From CAVYUC01 sp963816685 (lineage in GTDB: Bacteria > Bacteroidota > Bacteroidia > Bacteroidales > Prolixibacteraceae): 64,000 nucleotides of DNA. This document shows, one piece after another, positions 53,248-61,161 of this stretch. Location: contig CAWFMB010000008.1 in assembly GCA_963816685.1 (NCBI GenBank), positions 1 to 64,000 of the forward strand, read 5' to 3'. Position 1 is the first letter of the stretch, and each line of letters opens with the position of its first letter. Under the pieces are notes generated by a model. The model saw nothing but the letters and a program-made list of their open reading frames with translations, did no database searches and was not told the DNA's origin. Made by a program: the position numbers and the translations under genes.

Positions 53248-53526
53248 ATGCAGTTTATGGTCTTTGAGTATGATCCTCATAAAAGTGAGTTAAATAAACT
53301 AAAACATGGGGTTGATTTTGAGGAAGCACAATATTTATGGCTCGATCCCAAAGGGATTGAAATTAAAGCACGAACTATTGGAGAACCAGGAAAACTTCTA
53401 ATTGCAGAAATGAGTGGAACTGTTTGGTCAGCAATATTTACTTTAAGAAAAGAGAAAATACGAATTATTTCAGTTAGAAAGTCAAGAATAAATGAAAAAG
53501 AGATCTATTACAACACAGGAGTTTGA
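53248..53526 (+). CDS. brnT: BrnT-family toxin
   Basis: The ATG at 53248 gives 92 residues; a TTG at 53236 is an alternative. The BrnT fold (RelE-like RNase) shows FEYDPHKSELNKLKHGVDFEEAQYLW and IRIISVRKSRINEKEIYY, including the C-terminal R...R...E-x-x-x-Y family pattern. Family role: a ribosome-independent mRNA interferase neutralised by BrnA. The antitoxin gene overlaps by 35 bp downstream, the standard toxin-first order. Confidence 0.88.
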   Translation: MQFMVFEYDPHKSELNKLKHGVDFEEAQYLWLDPKGIEIKARTIGEPGKLLIAEMSGTVWSAIFTLRKEKIRIISVRKSRINEKEIYYNTGV

Positions 53527-53728
53527 TGAACTGTTCGAAAAGGAAAAAGATATTACTGAATTTTTAGATTTAAAATCGGCAAAAAGTACTGGCCTGGAAA
53601 CCAGACGTGTAAGTGTTGATTTTCCCGAATGGATGATAAAAATGCTGGACCAACAGGCAATGAAACTTGGGGTTACCCGGCAATCCATTATTAAATTCTG
53701 GATTTCGGAGAAATTGAAATCGGTATAG
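53492..53728 (+). CDS. brnA: BrnA-like ribbon-helix-helix antitoxin
   Basis: These 78 residues have a disordered N-terminus (MKKRSITTQEFDELFEKEKD) and a C-terminal CopG/BrnA ribbon-helix-helix (RRVSVDFPEWMIKMLDQQAMKLGVTRQSIIKFWI) that binds DNA as a dimer. It both neutralises BrnT and represses the operon. The start lies inside brnT. Confidence 0.85.
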   Translation: MKKRSITTQEFDELFEKEKDITEFLDLKSAKSTGLETRRVSVDFPEWMIKMLDQQAMKLGVTRQSIIKFWISEKLKSV

Positions 53729-53739
53729 TCCTGTTCAAA

Positions 53740-53990
53740 ATTACAGCATGGTAAGAATTTGTATATCTTTTTCTGTCTTTATCAAATCAGAATCGTTGGT
53801 AGCTAATTTAAATGTGGAAATCTGTTAAGCTCAAGGCAATAACAATCATTATAATCCATGACTACTGACTCAAGGCATAAATTCTCAATATTTTTTTTTG
53901 AGCATTTATCATGAATTCGTTTTGCAATTCAGGGAATATAATTCTCAGTCGTCTTAAAATGATAAAATGCTTAATTCCCCCGATAATTAA
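53740..53990 (-). pseudogene. Decayed PIN-like gene remnant
   Basis: Reading the minus strand with two frame changes gives a continuous protein-like text. It has GGIKHFIILRRLRIIFPELQ, QKKILRIYAL, then ESVVMDYNDC, LELNRFP and FKLATNDSDLIKTEKD with a stop near 53743. The DxND and LATNDxD patterns resemble the C-terminal half of PIN-domain toxins. The N-terminal half is missing. Breaks fall near 53862 and 53828. This is a weak call made by eye, and chance cannot be excluded. Confidence 0.3.
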
Positions 53991-53995
53991 ATTTG
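53988..53995 (+). promoter_or_regulatory. Candidate -7 box for the first DUF5916 gene
   Basis: TAAATTTG matches TAnnTTTG 61 bp upstream of the ATG at 54056. A near match, TATCTTTA, lies at 54014-54021. The 327-bp gap contains no other clear signal apart from the PIN-like remnant on the minus strand. Confidence 0.35.
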
Positions 53996-54055
53996 GAATA
54001 ATGACGAATTAAATATCTTTACGCGCTTAGACAAAATCAAATAAACATTCGCTGA

Positions 54056-56227
54056 ATGAAACATCTGGTGTTGCTGTTGTTGGTTGCAGCAAATGTAAGC
54101 TCGTTTGCCGGTGGTTTTAACAAATCGGAAAAAGATACCATTGGAGACACCTTCAACAATGATTTTATACTGCATATTAAAAAAGCACAATCACCCCTAA
54201 GAATTGACGGTATAATTGATGAGCCCGACTGGCTGAAAGCGGAAAAAGCCATCAACTTTTATAAGGTTTTACCCATCGACACCGGGTTCGCCATGCAACA
54301 GTCGGAGGTGGTAATGACCTACGATGATAAGGCATTCTACCTTGCATTTATCTTTTACGATACAATCCCTGGCAAGCGTATTATGGAGTCTTTCCGTCGT
54401 GATTTTACTTTTTACAATAACGACAACTTTCTCTCATTTTTCGATACCTTTCTCGACCAAACCACAGGATTTACTTTTGGGCTATCTGCATCCGGTGCCA
54501 AATGGGACGGAGTGATGCACAACGGCTCCGGGAGCAACCTCAACTGGGATTGCAAATGGACCTCGAAAGTAAAACATTACGATAATAAATGGATTGGAGA
54601 GATGCGCATTCCGTTTAAATCCATCCGTTACATTTCGGGAGGTAAAACCTGGAATGCCAATTTTAGCCGCCTCGATTTAAAAACAAATGAAAAATCATCA
54701 TGGGCACCTGTACCGCGTCAGTTTCCCACTTCGTCACTGGCCTATGCCGGGGTTTTAAAGTTTGAAGATCCATTACCAAAATCGAATCTGATGTTTTCGC
54801 TGATTCCCTACATTTTCGGCAGTTACTCCAACAATTATGAATTGAATACCGGAAATGTATGGAAAAAAGATTTTGGATTTGATGCAAAAATTGGATTCTC
54901 CACTTCCATGAACCTCGACCTGACTTATAATCCGGATTTTGCGCAGGTAGAAGTGGATCAGCAGGTCACAAACATCGACAGGTTTGAACTTTATTTTCCT
55001 GAAAAGCGTCAGTTTTTTCTTGAAAACAGTGACTTGTTTGCAGACTTTGGATCAGGTAGCGCTACCCCGTTTTTCTCGCGGCGGATTGGATTGGATGCAC
55101 CGGTTCTGGCAGGTGCGCGCCTGAGTGGTAAAATCGGAAAAGACTGGCGCATTGGATTTATGAATATGACTACCCAAAAAACCAGTAACTTCCTGGCCCG
55201 GAATTTTACTGTTGCTTCCGTTCAGAAAAAAGTTTTTGCACGTTCCAACATTGGTGTAATCCTGGTAAACAAAGAATATCTGGAACAACCTGCTGACACC
55301 AGTCTTTATAACCGTGTAGCCGGTATCGATTACAACCTTGCAAGCAAGGATAATATCTGGACCGGAAAATTTTATTATCACCGCTCGTTCCAACCCGAAA
55401 GCCCTGGCGAACAGTATTCAGAAGGTTTCGCCATCAGCTATAGTACAAAGCATGTTTTGGCTCAGTTTGGCCAGCGTTCGGTTGGGAAAAATTTCAAGGC
55501 AGAAACCGGTTATGTTACCCGCACCGGTTACCAACATTTCAGCCCTGAAATAACCTACCTCTTTGTACCAAACAAAAAAGTAGTAAGCCACGGATTAAAA
55601 CTCGACGCCAATTTGTATTTCGATTCTGACTTCAACAAAATCGATCAGGAAAACAGGGCAACCTATCAGTTTGAATTCCGTGATCGCTCTACAATGAAAT
55701 TAGGATACAGAGATATCTTCATTCAGCTGCAAAAAGATTTCGATCCAACACATATCAGCAACAACTACCTGGCTGCCGGAACAGTATACAATTTTGGCAA
55801 TGCATTCATCAGTTATGCATCAACGCGTAAAACCATGTTCAACTGGTCGGCAGAAGCTGCCAAAGGAACATTTTACAATGGCAGAATTCAATACATTAAA
55901 GGAACCATGGGTTACCGTTATCAACCTTGCATCAACCTTGCATTAAATGTAAACTACACCGAATTAAATTTACCACGGCCTTTTACTGATACGAAACTGT
56001 GGCTTGTTGGACCAAAACTGGATGTAACTTTTACCGATAAAATTTTCTGGTCGACCTTTGTGCAGTATAACGAGCAAATTGATAACATGAACATCAACAT
56101 GCGGTTTCAATGGCGTTACCAGCCTGTTTCCGATTTATTTATCGTTTACACTGACAACTACATTCCGGGCACCTGGAATTCACGAAACCGCGCACTTGTT
56201 CTAAAACTAACCTACTGGCTGAATTAA
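54056..56227 (+). CDS. DUF5916 outer-membrane protein with CBM9-like domain (1)
   Basis: These 723 residues have a signal peptide (MKHLVLLLLVAANVSSFAG). A CBM9-like sandwich (about 45-235) opens LRIDGIIDEPDWLKAEKA and carries SASGAKWDG. The DUF5916 region follows, FQ-type beta-barrel (NLDLTYNPDFAQVEVDQQ, FPEKRQFFLENSDLF, FFSRRIGLD), ending in aromatic-terminated strand LKLTYWLN, typical of outer-membrane barrels. Function unknown. A close paralog follows 125 bp downstream. Confidence 0.9.
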   Translation: MKHLVLLLLVAANVSSFAGGFNKSEKDTIGDTFNNDFILHIKKAQSPLRIDGIIDEPDWLKAEKAINFYKVLPIDTGFAMQQSEVVMTYDDKAFYLAFIFYDTIPGKRIMESFRRDFTFYNNDNFLSFFDTFLDQTTGFTFGLSASGAKWDGVMHNGSGSNLNWDCKWTSKVKHYDNKWIGEMRIPFKSIRYISGGKTWNANFSRLDLKTNEKSSWAPVPRQFPTSSLAYAGVLKFEDPLPKSNLMFSLIPYIFGSYSNNYELNTGNVWKKDFGFDAKIGFSTSMNLDLTYNPDFAQVEVDQQVTNIDRFELYFPEKRQFFLENSDLFADFGSGSATPFFSRRIGLDAPVLAGARLSGKIGKDWRIGFMNMTTQKTSNFLARNFTVASVQKKVFARSNIGVILVNKEYLEQPADTSLYNRVAGIDYNLASKDNIWTGKFYYHRSFQPESPGEQYSEGFAISYSTKHVLAQFGQRSVGKNFKAETGYVTRTGYQHFSPEITYLFVPNKKVVSHGLKLDANLYFDSDFNKIDQENRATYQFEFRDRSTMKLGYRDIFIQLQKDFDPTHISNNYLAAGTVYNFGNAFISYASTRKTMFNWSAEAAKGTFYNGRIQYIKGTMGYRYQPCINLALNVNYTELNLPRPFTDTKLWLVGPKLDVTFTDKIFWSTFVQYNEQIDNMNINMRFQWRYQPVSDLFIVYTDNYIPGTWNSRNRALVLKLTYWLN

Positions 56228-56291
56228 AAAACAATCTTAATTTCTGAATTTCAACAACCTTGTTTTCATTTTAAAAAGGAAAAAACGGTGC

Positions 56292-56321
56292 TTTGCACTT
56301 AAGTTAAAATGAATATCTTTG
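56292..56321 (+). promoter_or_regulatory. Bacteroidota promoter before the second DUF5916 gene
   Basis: TTTG (56292-56295) and TATCTTTG (56314-56321) are spaced by 18 bp, close to the -33/-7 consensus TTTG-N19-21-TAnnTTTG. The start codon is at 56353. The paralog therefore has its own promoter. Confidence 0.6.
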
Positions 56322-56352
56322 TGTTCGTTTTTTCCTAAATCAATTAAAGTTA

Positions 56353-58536
56353 TTGTTCAAAATGAAGCATTTTTACCTGTTGTTGCTTTTTGTTTTTGCA
56401 TTTTCTGCAGCAAATGCACAATTGTTTCACCATCCGAAAAAAGATACCATTGCAGATACGTTCAACAAGGATTTTGTATATCATGTAAAAAAAGCACATT
56501 CCGAAATAAATATTGACGGAATAATTGAAGAGCCCGATTGGAATGAAGCAGAAAAAGCAAGTGATTTTTACCGTGTTTTGCCCATCGACACCGGCTTTGC
56601 CGTGCAGCAGTCGGTAATTATGATGACATACGATGACAAGGCACTTTACCTGGCCCAGATTTTTTACGATACAATTCCCGGCAAGCGAATAATGGAATCA
56701 TACAGGCGCGATTTTGTTTTTGGGAACAATGATAACCTCCTTGTTTTCTTTGATACATTTCTTGATCAAACCAATGGTTTTTCTTTTGGAGTTTCGGCAT
56801 CGGGAGCGAAATGGGACGGCATGATGAGTGACGGACACACCGTTCATCTCGACTGGGATTGTAAATGGGAATCGAAAACCAGACAATACGATGACAAATG
56901 GGTAACCGAAATGCGCATTCCATTTAAATCAATCCGTTATCCGGCAGGCAGCCAGCGCTGGAATACCAACTTCAGCCGGCTTGATTTAAAATCGAACGAA
57001 AAATCGTCCTGGGCACCGGTGCCAAGGCAGTTTCCGACAGCATCACTTGCATATACAGGAGTGATGTTATTTGAAGATCCATTGCCAAAACCGAAAACGC
57101 AATTGTCTCTTATCCCCTATATTTTTGGGAGTTATGCAAAGGATTTTGAAGCTGGAACTGGGGCGGAATATAAAAAGGATTTCGGATTTGATGCAAAGAT
57201 TGGAATTTCTTCATCCATGAACCTGGATTTAACCTACAATCCCGATTTTGCGCAGGTGGAGGTCGATCAGCAGGTTACTAATATCGATCGTTTTGAATTG
57301 TTTTTTCCTGAAAAAAGGCAGTTCTTTCTTGAAAACAGCGATTTATTTGCTGGTTTTGGAAGTGGTGATGTAACCCCGTTTTTCTCGCGCCGCATTGGAT
57401 TGGATGCCCCTGTTTTGGCCGGCGCACGGCTTAGCGGTAAAATCGGTAACGACTGGCGCATCGGGTTTATGAATATGACCACCCAAAAAACCAGCAATTA
57501 TCTGGCGCGCAATTATACTGTTGCCTCCATGCAGCGAAAGGTTTTTGCCCGTTCCAATATCGGATTCATTCTTGTAAATAAGGAGTATTTCGATCAACCG
57601 GTCGATACAACCATGTACAACCGTGTGGCCGGTGTGGATTACAATCTCGCCAGCAGAGACAATATTTGGGCAGGCAAATTTTACTACCACCGCTCGTTTC
57701 AGCCGGGCAATCCAGACAAACAATTTGCAGAGGGAATAAGTATTGCATACAACACAAAACACCTGCAACTGGAGATGATGCAGCGGTCGGTTGGCGAAAA
57801 TTACAATGCCGAAGTTGGTTATGTTCAACGGACAGGATATCATTTTATTAGTCCTGAAGCAGCTTATCTTTTTGTACCGAATAAACGGATTGTAAGTCAT
57901 GGAATTTTTGTGGATTTCAGGTACTATTTTAATCCTGATTTTGAAAAAATTGAACATGAAAATATCTTCCAGTACCGGTTTGAGTTCCAGAACCGTTCAG
58001 AGATTTCATTTGGTTATCAGGATAATTTTGTTCACCTGACTCAGAATTTTGATCCGACACATATAAGCAGTACTTATCTTCCCGCGGGAACAGAATATAA
58101 TTTTGGTGGTGCTTTTTTAAATTTTATGTCCACCCGCAAAACTTTGTTTAACTGGAATGCAGAAGTAGCAAAAGGTACATTTTACAGCGGAAAGATTCAA
58201 TATGTAACTGGTGAATTTGGTTACAGGTATCAACCTTTTATCAATTTCTCGGTGAATTTAAACTATACTGATATGAACCTGATGCATAATTTTGAACATA
58301 CCAAATTGTGGCTGATTGGTCCAAAGCTTGACGTAACATTTACAGATAAACTTTTTTGGTCGACATTTGTACAGTATAATGAACAAATCGACAACATGAA
58401 TATTAACATGCGCTTACAGTGGCGTTACCAGCCGGTTTCCGATGTATTTATTGTTTATACAGACAATTATATTCCGGGAAGCTGGAATTCACGAAACCGG
58501 GCACTCGTTTTAAAAATGACTTACTGGCTGAATTAA
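56353..58536 (+). CDS. DUF5916 outer-membrane protein with CBM9-like domain (2)
   Basis: These 727 residues have a signal peptide ending in SAANAQ. Architecture and motifs match the preceding gene throughout (INIDGIIEEPDWNEAEKA; NLDLTYNPDFAQVEVDQQ; FPEKRQFFLENSDLF; LKMTYWLN). The N-terminal CBM9-like parts and long stretches of the barrel are nearly identical, and the difference is concentrated in surface-loop regions. This is a tandem duplication with loop divergence. Function unknown. Confidence 0.9.
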   Translation: MFKMKHFYLLLLFVFAFSAANAQLFHHPKKDTIADTFNKDFVYHVKKAHSEINIDGIIEEPDWNEAEKASDFYRVLPIDTGFAVQQSVIMMTYDDKALYLAQIFYDTIPGKRIMESYRRDFVFGNNDNLLVFFDTFLDQTNGFSFGVSASGAKWDGMMSDGHTVHLDWDCKWESKTRQYDDKWVTEMRIPFKSIRYPAGSQRWNTNFSRLDLKSNEKSSWAPVPRQFPTASLAYTGVMLFEDPLPKPKTQLSLIPYIFGSYAKDFEAGTGAEYKKDFGFDAKIGISSSMNLDLTYNPDFAQVEVDQQVTNIDRFELFFPEKRQFFLENSDLFAGFGSGDVTPFFSRRIGLDAPVLAGARLSGKIGNDWRIGFMNMTTQKTSNYLARNYTVASMQRKVFARSNIGFILVNKEYFDQPVDTTMYNRVAGVDYNLASRDNIWAGKFYYHRSFQPGNPDKQFAEGISIAYNTKHLQLEMMQRSVGENYNAEVGYVQRTGYHFISPEAAYLFVPNKRIVSHGIFVDFRYYFNPDFEKIEHENIFQYRFEFQNRSEISFGYQDNFVHLTQNFDPTHISSTYLPAGTEYNFGGAFLNFMSTRKTLFNWNAEVAKGTFYSGKIQYVTGEFGYRYQPFINFSVNLNYTDMNLMHNFEHTKLWLIGPKLDVTFTDKLFWSTFVQYNEQIDNMNINMRLQWRYQPVSDVFIVYTDNYIPGSWNSRNRALVLKMTYWLN

Positions 58537-58614
58537 ATAGTTCATATCGTTTTTATCAAAATGTTAAGCCTTTTAACAAGATAACCTGCAGTTTTTAACA
58601 CGAATAAAATGGAT

Positions 58615-58622
58615 TATCTTTG
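58615..58622 (+). promoter_or_regulatory. -7 box for malate dehydrogenase
   Basis: TATCTTTG, the same box as the DUF5916(2) promoter, lies 65 bp before the ATG at 58688. No good TTTG is at -33 spacing. Confidence 0.5.
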
Positions 58623-58687
58623 TGCTTCTCGAAAACAAATTGTATTTTATCCGCTTATATTAAAAACATGAAAAAATCAAAATAACG

Positions 58688-59623
58688 ATGAAAGTAACTG
58701 TAGTAGGAGCAGGGAATGTTGGTGCAACCTGCGCACAAATTGTTGCCGAAAAAAACATAGTTCAGGAAGTCGTCCTGGTGGATATAAAAGAAGGAATTTC
58801 AGAAGGTAAATCGTTGGATTTATGGCAAACCGCACCGATAAATTATTACGACACCCGCCTGATAGGTTCAACAAACGATTATTCAAAAACTGCTGATTCA
58901 GAAGTTGTAGTAATTACTTCCGGAGTTCCGCGGAAACCGGGAATGAGTCGCGATGATTTGATTTCAATAAATGCAGGAATCGTAAAAAATGTGACAGAGA
59001 ATGTTGTCAAATATTCTCCCAAAGCAAAAATCATTGTAGTTGCCAATCCACTGGATGTAATGACTTATGCTGCTTTCAAAACTTCAAGAAAATCAAAAAA
59101 CGAAGTAATGGGAATGGCCGGAATTTTGGATACAGCCCGTTACCGTGCATTTTTGGCAGAAGCTTTGGACATTTCACCACGCGATATTCAGGCACTTTTA
59201 ATGGGCGGTCATGGCGATACAATGGTGCCACTGCCTCGTTATACTACAGTTTCCGGAATTCCTGTTACCGAACTTATTGATGAAGAAAAATTAAATGCAA
59301 TTGTTGAACGTACAAAAAAAGGTGGTGGCGAATTAGTAAACCTTATGGGAACTTCGGCATGGTATGCCCCCGGTTCGGCGGCAGCACAAATGGTGGAAGC
59401 AATTGTTATGAACCAAAAACGTGTGTTTCCATGCTGTGTTAAACTTGATGGTGAATACGGTTTGAATGATATGTTTGTTGGTGTACCCGTAAAATTGGGT
59501 AAAAATGGTATCGAACAAATTATTGAAGTAAAACTGAATGACGAAGAACGACAACTGTTGCACGATTCGGCAAATGCTGTTAAAAGTGTGATGGAAGTTT
59601 TGGATGGAATGAACATCCTTTGA
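58688..59623 (+). CDS. mdh: Malate dehydrogenase
   Basis: These 311 residues have the NAD-binding GAGNVGATCA (7-16), substrate-loop VITSGVPRKPGMSRDDL with the two active-site arginines typical of malate over lactate dehydrogenase, VVANPLDVMT and catalytic His in GGHGDTMVPLPRY. LDH-like MDH type common in Bacteroidota. Oxidises malate to oxaloacetate with NAD in the TCA cycle. It has its own promoter and terminator. Confidence 0.97.
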   Translation: MKVTVVGAGNVGATCAQIVAEKNIVQEVVLVDIKEGISEGKSLDLWQTAPINYYDTRLIGSTNDYSKTADSEVVVITSGVPRKPGMSRDDLISINAGIVKNVTENVVKYSPKAKIIVVANPLDVMTYAAFKTSRKSKNEVMGMAGILDTARYRAFLAEALDISPRDIQALLMGGHGDTMVPLPRYTTVSGIPVTELIDEEKLNAIVERTKKGGGELVNLMGTSAWYAPGSAAAQMVEAIVMNQKRVFPCCVKLDGEYGLNDMFVGVPVKLGKNGIEQIIEVKLNDEERQLLHDSANAVKSVMEVLDGMNIL

Positions 59624-59666
59624 TTTCTTCGTTTACACGAAATAAAAGTATTTTAATTTGTATTTA

Positions 59667-59700
59667 AGCGGCTGTTAATGATTTTTCAGCCGCTTTTTTA
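59667..59700 (+). terminator. Terminator of mdh
   Basis: AGCGGCTG (59667-59674) and CAGCCGCT (59687-59694) form a perfect 8-bp stem followed by TTTTTA, 43 bp after the mdh stop codon. Confidence 0.85.
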
Positions 59701-59712
59701 TCTCTGTTTTGA

Positions 59713-60141
59713 ATGTCAAAAATTAAAATTCCCTTAAATATAATTGAACTGGAAGCAGGTAATATTCACCTGCTGGTTTCCGCAGTATTTACTGACGGAG
59801 CTAATGCAAACTGGATAATCGATACCGGCGCTTCAAAAACAGTTTTCGATAAAAGTCTTTCCGAAAATTACATTATTTTAGAGGATGAAACCGAAGAAAT
59901 ACATTCTGCCGGAATTAGTGAAAAACCAATGGAAACAAGTACAGGTAAATTGAATGTTTTTTACCTGGGAAAACTGAAAATCGATATGGAAAAGGTGGCG
60001 CTGCTTGATCTTTCGCACATTAATGATTTATACAAAAAAGCCACACAATATCAAATATGCGGATTAATTGGCGGCGATTTTCTGATGAAATACAAGGCGG
60101 TTATCGACTACAAAAGAAAAATTTTAGTACTGCGGGATTAA
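59713..60141 (+). CDS. Retropepsin-like aspartic protease domain protein
   Basis: These 142 residues are dominated by a retroviral-protease-like fold with the catalytic triad-type motif IIDTGAS (Asp37) and a second hydrophobic-hydrophobic-Gly segment (CGLIGGDFL). Such single-domain proteins would act as homodimers. No signal peptide. Its substrate is unknown. Catalysis is inferred from the DTGAS motif alone. Confidence 0.8.
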   Translation: MSKIKIPLNIIELEAGNIHLLVSAVFTDGANANWIIDTGASKTVFDKSLSENYIILEDETEEIHSAGISEKPMETSTGKLNVFYLGKLKIDMEKVALLDLSHINDLYKKATQYQICGLIGGDFLMKYKAVIDYKRKILVLRD

Positions 60142-60152
60142 GTGATTCATAA

Positions 60153-60533
60153 TCAGCAATAGTATTTCAAAAAATTCAATTCAAACTCTTTTTTGTTCCA
60201 TTCCTTTTGCTCCAAAAGTTCTAACTCTCCCTGCCAGACAAATGCATTAGCCAGTATTTTTTGTTTTCCCTTTAAAACTGTTACCTGCGATATTTTGTAC
60301 TCACTTCCCTCGAAATCAGCAATCTTCTTCATCGATTTTTTATCCACATTCTGAAGCAGCATTCCGGAAACCTTTGAATTGCTGTTTTTGATAACTGCCG
60401 GATATTCGCAATTTTTTATGCTGCACCTTATAAATCCAGGTAAAACTGCCGGCACCGAGTTAAAAGTTTTTCCTGTAACTTTTTTCAAAACTGCCGGAAA
60501 CAGTAATGTTCCATATATAAAAAGCTGCTCCAT
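60153..60533 (-). CDS. Gamma-glutamylcyclotransferase (AIG2-like) family protein
   Basis: These 126 residues open with LFIYGTLLFPAVL, the substrate-loop YGTL signature of the GGCT/AIG2 fold. VSGMLLQNV and the catalytic-region Glu in DFEGSEYKI follow. Family activities include cleavage of gamma-glutamyl peptides to 5-oxoproline; the substrate is not known here. It is convergent with the retropepsin gene. Confidence 0.85.
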   Translation of the reverse strand: MEQLFIYGTLLFPAVLKKVTGKTFNSVPAVLPGFIRCSIKNCEYPAVIKNSNSKVSGMLLQNVDKKSMKKIADFEGSEYKISQVTVLKGKQKILANAFVWQGELELLEQKEWNKKEFELNFLKYYC

Positions 60534-60622
60534 TAAAAAGAATTAGTTTCACGTTTAAATTTACAAACCTCATCTTTGTAAACCTGAACTATTTGGGTAT
60601 ATTTGTCGCGCTCAAAAATGAT

Positions 60623-61033
60623 ATGATGGATTTCAAATTAATAATAACGAAAAAACTGGTGCTACGGCTTGCGCTTTTTATAGCGGTTATTGGCGCTGCC
60701 AATCTTTTCGATATTTATTTTGGCAACAACCCGGATAAACTGGATTGCATTCAGCATAAACCGGAGAAGCATTCAACTGAGCACGGAACAATTTATCTTT
60801 TTAGCCAAACTAATCCGGTTAGTGCAAAAACGCTGGTTCAAAAACCTTCGAACAGAAGGATTGATGAACAGTATCATGATAAATTTCTTCAAAAATTCCA
60901 TCAGAAAAAAAATTACCAGGTATTGAAAGTGGATGAGAAAAAACCAACTACGCCACTTTTCCTTTCATACCACTACCTTGTATTCCGAAATTATTACTTC
61001 ACTGTTCCCGATGAGGAACCGCCGCTTTGCTAA
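60623..61033 (+). CDS. Small single-pass membrane protein of unknown function
   Basis: The ATG at 60623 (MMDFKLIITKK) gives 136 residues; a TTG at 60593 is unlikely. One N-terminal membrane helix (LVLRLALFIAVIGAANLFDIYF) is followed by a soluble, probably periplasmic part rich in Lys and His. I recognise no domain. It lies 128 bp upstream of secDF on the same strand, possibly co-transcribed. Confidence 0.6.
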   Translation: MMDFKLIITKKLVLRLALFIAVIGAANLFDIYFGNNPDKLDCIQHKPEKHSTEHGTIYLFSQTNPVSAKTLVQKPSNRRIDEQYHDKFLQKFHQKKNYQVLKVDEKKPTTPLFLSYHYLVFRNYYFTVPDEEPPLC

Positions 61034-61161
61034 AATAATTGATTACAACATTCGAGTTAAATCTATCCGGGTGAACAGCTGTTTATGTATAGCTTTAAAC
61101 CTGTTCAATTTCAAATATTTATCACTAAAATTTAAATAAAACAATTTAAAAATTAAATCAC

